64,000 bases of DNA, from contig JAHBSM010000010.1 of assembly GCA_019639115.1 (NCBI GenBank), positions 95,151 through 159,150 of the forward strand, in the 5' to 3' direction. The DNA is from Acidobacteriota bacterium. GTDB lineage: Bacteria > Acidobacteriota > Blastocatellia > Pyrinomonadales > Pyrinomonadaceae. A model generated the notes under the pieces. It searched no databases. It saw only the letters and a program-made list of their open reading frames with translations, and had not been told where the DNA came from. The position numbers and the translations under genes were made by a program. This document shows, piece by piece, positions 60,939-64,000 of this stretch. Position 1 is the first letter of the stretch. The number at the start of each line of letters is the position of its first letter.

Positions 60939-61667
60939 ATGGACTGTATTTCCTGCAAAGATCATCTGAGTCCTTTCATGGACGACGATCTGGAACAGAC
61001 GGTGGCCGAACAGGTCCGCGAGCACTTGTCCGCGTGCGACGACTGCGCGCTCGCGCTCGAGGAGATAGCAGCTGTTCTGGCCGCATGTCACGAGAGCGAT
61101 CCGGCGGATGCATCGCCTCCGAATGCCGACGCAATGTGGCTGCGGATCAGCAACGTCATAGATGCCGATATCGCCGAGCAGGAGCGCCGCAGGTTGGCTG
61201 AACGCACACCGCCAAAACGGTCGTGGAATTTTACGTTCCTGCAGCTTGCTTCCGGATTCGCCGCTGTCGTCGTAATAAGCTCGCTGCTCACGATAGTTGC
61301 GATCAGGAATTACTTGCAGCCGACCGGTGACGATATCTATACGAGGACGAAGACCGAGCAGACGACCATTGAGAAACTGCTCGGCAGGGTTGGCCTGATA
61401 GATTCTCCGGAAGCTGCGAGAGAGCGTCAGGTGCGTGAACAGCAGGCGGCGATCGATTATTGGGACCAGCGGGTCGCCCTGCGGCGTTCACAATGGGACA
61501 AGCGCACACGCGAGGCATTTGATCGAAATATGCAGGTGATAGAACAGTCGCTGGTCCAATACCGTTCGAATTTGAAGGAGAATCCGGAGGACGAGATCTC
61601 AGCGGAGATGCTCGATGCCGTAATGAGGGACAAGATGAACCTGCTCCGCGATTTCTCAGATCTTTAG
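60939..61667 (+). CDS. Zinc-finger anti-sigma factor
   Basis: The 242-residue protein has an N-terminal ZAS domain with Cys3, Cys6 and the HxxxCxxC motif (His29, Cys33, Cys36) that binds zinc and the sigma factor, one membrane helix at about 100-122 (SGFAAVVVISSLLTIVAIRN), and a ~110-residue helical periplasmic part. Release of the sigma factor would follow proteolysis or a conformational signal. It directly precedes two exported beta-rich proteins, separated by 9 bp from the first. Confidence 0.9.
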   Translation: MDCISCKDHLSPFMDDDLEQTVAEQVREHLSACDDCALALEEIAAVLAACHESDPADASPPNADAMWLRISNVIDADIAEQERRRLAERTPPKRSWNFTFLQLASGFAAVVVISSLLTIVAIRNYLQPTGDDIYTRTKTEQTTIEKLLGRVGLIDSPEAARERQVREQQAAIDYWDQRVALRRSQWDKRTREAFDRNMQVIEQSLVQYRSNLKENPEDEISAEMLDAVMRDKMNLLRDFSDL

Positions 61668-61676
61668 TTGCTCAAA

Positions 61677-62447
61677 ATGTCTTATTGGCGATGGTCATTG
61701 ACTGCCGTTCGGCAGGCGACGAAGGCTGCGGCCGTGCTGGCTGCGGTCTTTCTCTTTATCGGCGTGGCTTCTGTCGAGGCTCAAAAGAAATTCTCGCGGA
61801 TGTATCCGGGTTCGAATAATGTCCGCATACAGCTTATTAACCGCACGGGTACCGTTACGGTCGAAGGCTGGAACCGCAGCGAGATCTCGATCACGGCGAT
61901 ACTCGAGGCTCCCGTCGCCAATCTGGAGCCACAGAACCAGTCCGGTACTATCGTGATAAACCTGGTGCGCGATAATCAGGGCCGGGCCGAGGTAGGCAAC
62001 GTAAATTTCCTGATCCGAGTGCCTGTGTCTGCGATGGTCGATATAGAGACCAAGATAGGCAATCTAAGTGTCTCGAACGTAAGCGGCGGGCTGGTAAGAG
62101 CACGCATATCGAGCGAGGGTGACATTACGCTGACAAATATCGGATCGAGCGCCGTATCCGCCGAGAACGTCATAGGCGATATATTCTTTGACGGCGTGAT
62201 GCAGGAGAACGGCAACTATCGATTCTCGTCAATGCGCGGCAATATAAATCTCCGCATACCTTTCAATTCATCATTTCGTCTGGTTGCGACCGCACCATCC
62301 ACGCGGAATATCTCAATGGGCCCATTCGGCACCGGCAGCCTCAACTACATGGGCGACGGGCGTCGTGTCGTCGGGAAATTCGGCGAAGGTTCGGCCACGC
62401 TCTCGGTCACTAATCAGCAAGGCTCGATCACGTTCCTGCGACGGTGA
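61677..62447 (+). CDS. Exported DUF4097-like beta-solenoid protein
   Basis: The 256-residue product has a signal peptide (ending VASVEAQ) and then repeated short strands such as GTVTVEGWNRSEISITAIL, IETKIGNLSVSNVSGGLVRA and ENVIGDIFFDGVMQENGNY, a layout typical of DUF4097 adhesin-like beta-solenoids. The ATG at 61677 is preferred over a TTG at 61668. It forms an operon with the anti-sigma factor and a similar gene downstream; a sensory or envelope role is inferred only. Confidence 0.8.
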   Translation: MSYWRWSLTAVRQATKAAAVLAAVFLFIGVASVEAQKKFSRMYPGSNNVRIQLINRTGTVTVEGWNRSEISITAILEAPVANLEPQNQSGTIVINLVRDNQGRAEVGNVNFLIRVPVSAMVDIETKIGNLSVSNVSGGLVRARISSEGDITLTNIGSSAVSAENVIGDIFFDGVMQENGNYRFSSMRGNINLRIPFNSSFRLVATAPSTRNISMGPFGTGSLNYMGDGRRVVGKFGEGSATLSVTNQQGSITFLRR

Positions 62448-62516
62448 CCGGCCTGCCCTGATTGACCGTAATTGCCTCCCTGCAATAACATTGAACTCGC
62501 TTCGTTGAGCCCAAAT

Positions 62517-63359
62517 ATGAAAAACCGGAAATACCTGCTGGCGGCGTTGATCTGTGCTGCCGTGTTTGCGTTTTCGATCGCAGCGTCCGGTCAGGTTAGA
62601 CGCAGCGTTACTAAGACCGACCGGTTCGACTTCGGCGCCGGAGGAAGCGTCACTCTCATCGGGGCACCCGAAGGAGCAGTTACGATACGGAGCGGGACCC
62701 GCAACGAGATCGAGATCACGGCAGTTTCTACGCTGACGGCTCCGACGGATGCAGACGCGGCCAAATTCAGCGGATCGATGGGATTCGTTACGCAGGAATC
62801 GCTTGGCCGCACGACGATCATAAGCGTTGGCCCCGGCATCAAGAAAGATCAGAAAAAGATCGACAGTAAGACCGCCAAAAGCCTCAAAGGCGTAAAATTC
62901 AGTATCGACTATACGATCACCGTGCCGAGATTCTGCGATCTGGATCTGAACATCGGCACCGGAGCGCTGTCCATCGAGGGTGTCGAAGGATCGATCAAGG
63001 TGAACGCGATCTCGTCGGATGCGAGATTGAACCTGATAGGCGGGAGCGTGGCCGCGATATTCGGCGGCGGTTCGGTCAATGCAAAGATGCCGGATCGAAG
63101 CTGGCGCGGCGGGCCGATCGATATTCAGGTGGCGACCGGCGACCTGACCGTCGAACTGCCGGCGGCTCTCAGTGCAGAGCTGGACGCGACCATACTTCGT
63201 ACCGGCGAGATCGAATACTCGATCGGCAACGTAAAGCCGCGGGACCGCAACACGCCATTTACCGAAAAACAGATGCGGGCAAGGGCCGGCAGCGGCGGCG
63301 TTGCGATGCGATTCACGGTCGGCGACGGAAAGCTGAGGCTCGTTCCGCTTGGTAAATAG
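62517..63359 (+). CDS. Second exported DUF4097-like protein
   Basis: The 280-residue protein has a signal peptide (MKNRKYLLAALICAAVFAFS) and beta-solenoid-like repeats (SVTLIGAPEGAVTIRSGTRN, LDLNIGTGALSIEGVEGSIK, IDIQVATGDLTVELPAALSA). It resembles the preceding gene in architecture, suggesting duplication and divergence. The ATG at 62517 gives the signal peptide; the frame is open to 62472. It ends 6 bp before dcd. Confidence 0.8.
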   Translation: MKNRKYLLAALICAAVFAFSIAASGQVRRSVTKTDRFDFGAGGSVTLIGAPEGAVTIRSGTRNEIEITAVSTLTAPTDADAAKFSGSMGFVTQESLGRTTIISVGPGIKKDQKKIDSKTAKSLKGVKFSIDYTITVPRFCDLDLNIGTGALSIEGVEGSIKVNAISSDARLNLIGGSVAAIFGGGSVNAKMPDRSWRGGPIDIQVATGDLTVELPAALSAELDATILRTGEIEYSIGNVKPRDRNTPFTEKQMRARAGSGGVAMRFTVGDGKLRLVPLGK

Positions 63360-63365
63360 ACAATT

Positions 63366-63959
63366 ATGACCATCAAATCCGATCTGTGGCTGCGGCGAAT
63401 GGCCGAAGAACACGGCATGATCACGCCGTTTCTCCCCGAACTCGTTCGCGAATCCGATGGCCGGCGGATCATCTCGGCCGGGTGTTCGAGCTACGGCTAT
63501 GATATGCGGCTGGCGGACGACGGATTTCGCATATTCTCGTCGGTTCACGGCAAGGAGATCGATCCCAAGCGGTTCGACGAACAGTATTCGCTGATCGAAC
63601 CGGAACTCCAGACGGCCGACGACGGCTCCGAGTATTACATCCTGCCGGGCCATCACTACGGCCTCGGCGTAACGGTCGAGACGTTCAAAATGCCGCGAAA
63701 CGTGACCGGCGTCGCGTTGGGTAAATCGACATATGCGCGTGCCGGGCTGTTGGTCAATACGACCCCGCTCGAGGCCGGATGGACCGGCCGGCTCGTGGTC
63801 GAGATCGCGAACCTCGCAAATCTGCCGCTCCGGGTTTACGTGAACGAAGGCATCGGACAGATACTTTTCTTTGAGTCTGACGAAGACTGCGCCGTTTCAT
63901 ACGAAGATCGCGGAGGCAAATATCAAGGCCAGACCGGACTCACGTTCGCCAAGGTCTGA
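63366..63959 (+). CDS. dcd: dCTP deaminase
   Basis: The 197-residue enzyme converts dCTP to dUTP for thymidylate synthesis. Signatures are LISAGCSSYGYDMRL-like ISAGCSSYGYDMRLADD, the substrate loop GKSTYARAGLLVNTTPLEAG with catalytic Glu136, and the C-terminal GGKYQGQTGLTFAKV lid. Length is normal for a homotrimeric Dcd. Confidence 0.96.
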   Translation: MTIKSDLWLRRMAEEHGMITPFLPELVRESDGRRIISAGCSSYGYDMRLADDGFRIFSSVHGKEIDPKRFDEQYSLIEPELQTADDGSEYYILPGHHYGLGVTVETFKMPRNVTGVALGKSTYARAGLLVNTTPLEAGWTGRLVVEIANLANLPLRVYVNEGIGQILFFESDEDCAVSYEDRGGKYQGQTGLTFAKV

Positions 63960-63980
63960 CGGTCCGACGCCGGATCTAGT

Positions 63981-63999
63981 AAGGAGGCCGGGAACGGTG
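63981..63999 (+). promoter_or_regulatory. Ribosome-binding site of a gene leaving the window
   Basis: AAGGAGG at 63981-63987 is followed after 9 nt by GTG at 63997-63999. This could be the start of the next plus-strand gene after dcd, of which only one codon is inside the window. Confidence 0.35.
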
Positions 64000-64000
64000 G

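Noticed and set aside
62313..63656. 447-codon minus-strand frame opposite DUF4097-like genes and dcd
   Set aside because: It crosses three plus-strand genes, including the conserved dcd, and its composition (Arg/His/Asp-rich, no signal or motif) is that of a mirror frame.
1..64000. tRNA, rRNA, insertion sequences, prophage, attachment sites
   Set aside because: I looked for T-loop-like GTTCGA strings outside genes, transposase motifs, integrases and long terminal repeats and found none that hold up by eye.

Overview
This 64 kb window looks like chromosomal core DNA of a member of Acidobacteriota, most likely class Blastocatellia (the Pyrinomonas/Chloracidobacterium side). That placement is inferred from gene content: Ser/Thr kinases with an N-terminal zinc ribbon ending in CPNDG, a FadN/FadA/FadE beta-oxidation set, a stand-alone EgtB-EgtD pair, a PilT paralogue with a doubled N-domain, exported FG-GAP proteins, and a subtilase ending in VLVGDG repeats. 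I see no rRNA, tRNA, insertion sequence, prophage or CRISPR array. Gene density is high, with many 4-10 bp ATGA-type overlaps.

Layout. 1-4.9 kb (minus): envelope genes (DUF3108 protein, GT9 glycosyltransferase, S9 peptidase, NTF2-like and peptidoglycan-binding proteins). 5.1-12.5 kb (plus): a fatty-acid degradation operon, fadN - four small housekeeping genes - fadA - fadE, behind a sigma70-like promoter whose spacer carries a FadR-type TGAATGA/TCATTCA operator. 12.6-24.6 kb (mostly minus): a lipoprotein, a sulfatase-like / methyltransferase / small membrane protein trio, a glycine-zipper protein, a coiled-coil lipoprotein, PilT, a B12-domain-less methylmalonyl-CoA mutase subunit and a histidine kinase/response regulator pair with GTAAAG direct repeats at its promoter. 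24.6-30.9 kb (plus): a structured 400 bp intergenic region, an exported intradiol-dioxygenase-like protein, an FG-GAP protein, two unknown genes, rlmD, a zinc-ribbon M48 protease and cutA. 31-34.3 kb (minus): LOG protein, fabI, a membrane protein and a PfkB kinase.

34.5-40.9 kb (plus): an exported subtilase with nine 18-bp repeats, a GNAT acetyltransferase and a GGDEF/EAL protein. 41-43.1 kb (minus): ispH and the C-terminal half only of a Ski2-like helicase. 43.2-45.7 kb (plus): a GT2 glycosyltransferase and a Tat-exported amidase. 45.7-51 kb (minus): coaX, an acidic protein, a VanW protein, birA, then egtD, egtB and an uncatalogued 70-residue gene with a strong ribosome-binding site. 51.3-64 kb (plus): leuS, a Ser/Thr kinase with a sulfatase-modifying-factor domain, a TPR protein, a pseudokinase, an ECF sigma factor, its zinc-containing anti-sigma factor, two exported DUF4097-like proteins and dcd.

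The points I consider most worth a second look are the kinase-TPR-pseudokinase group, the orphan helicase half, the sulfatase/methyltransferase/DPGSG-protein trio, the GTAAAG repeats shared by two promoters, the FadR-type operator in front of an operon that also carries repair and proofreading genes, the hexapeptide-repeat subtilase, and the highly structured DNA at 24.7-25.0 kb. Functions rest on motif recognition by eye; no database search was possible.
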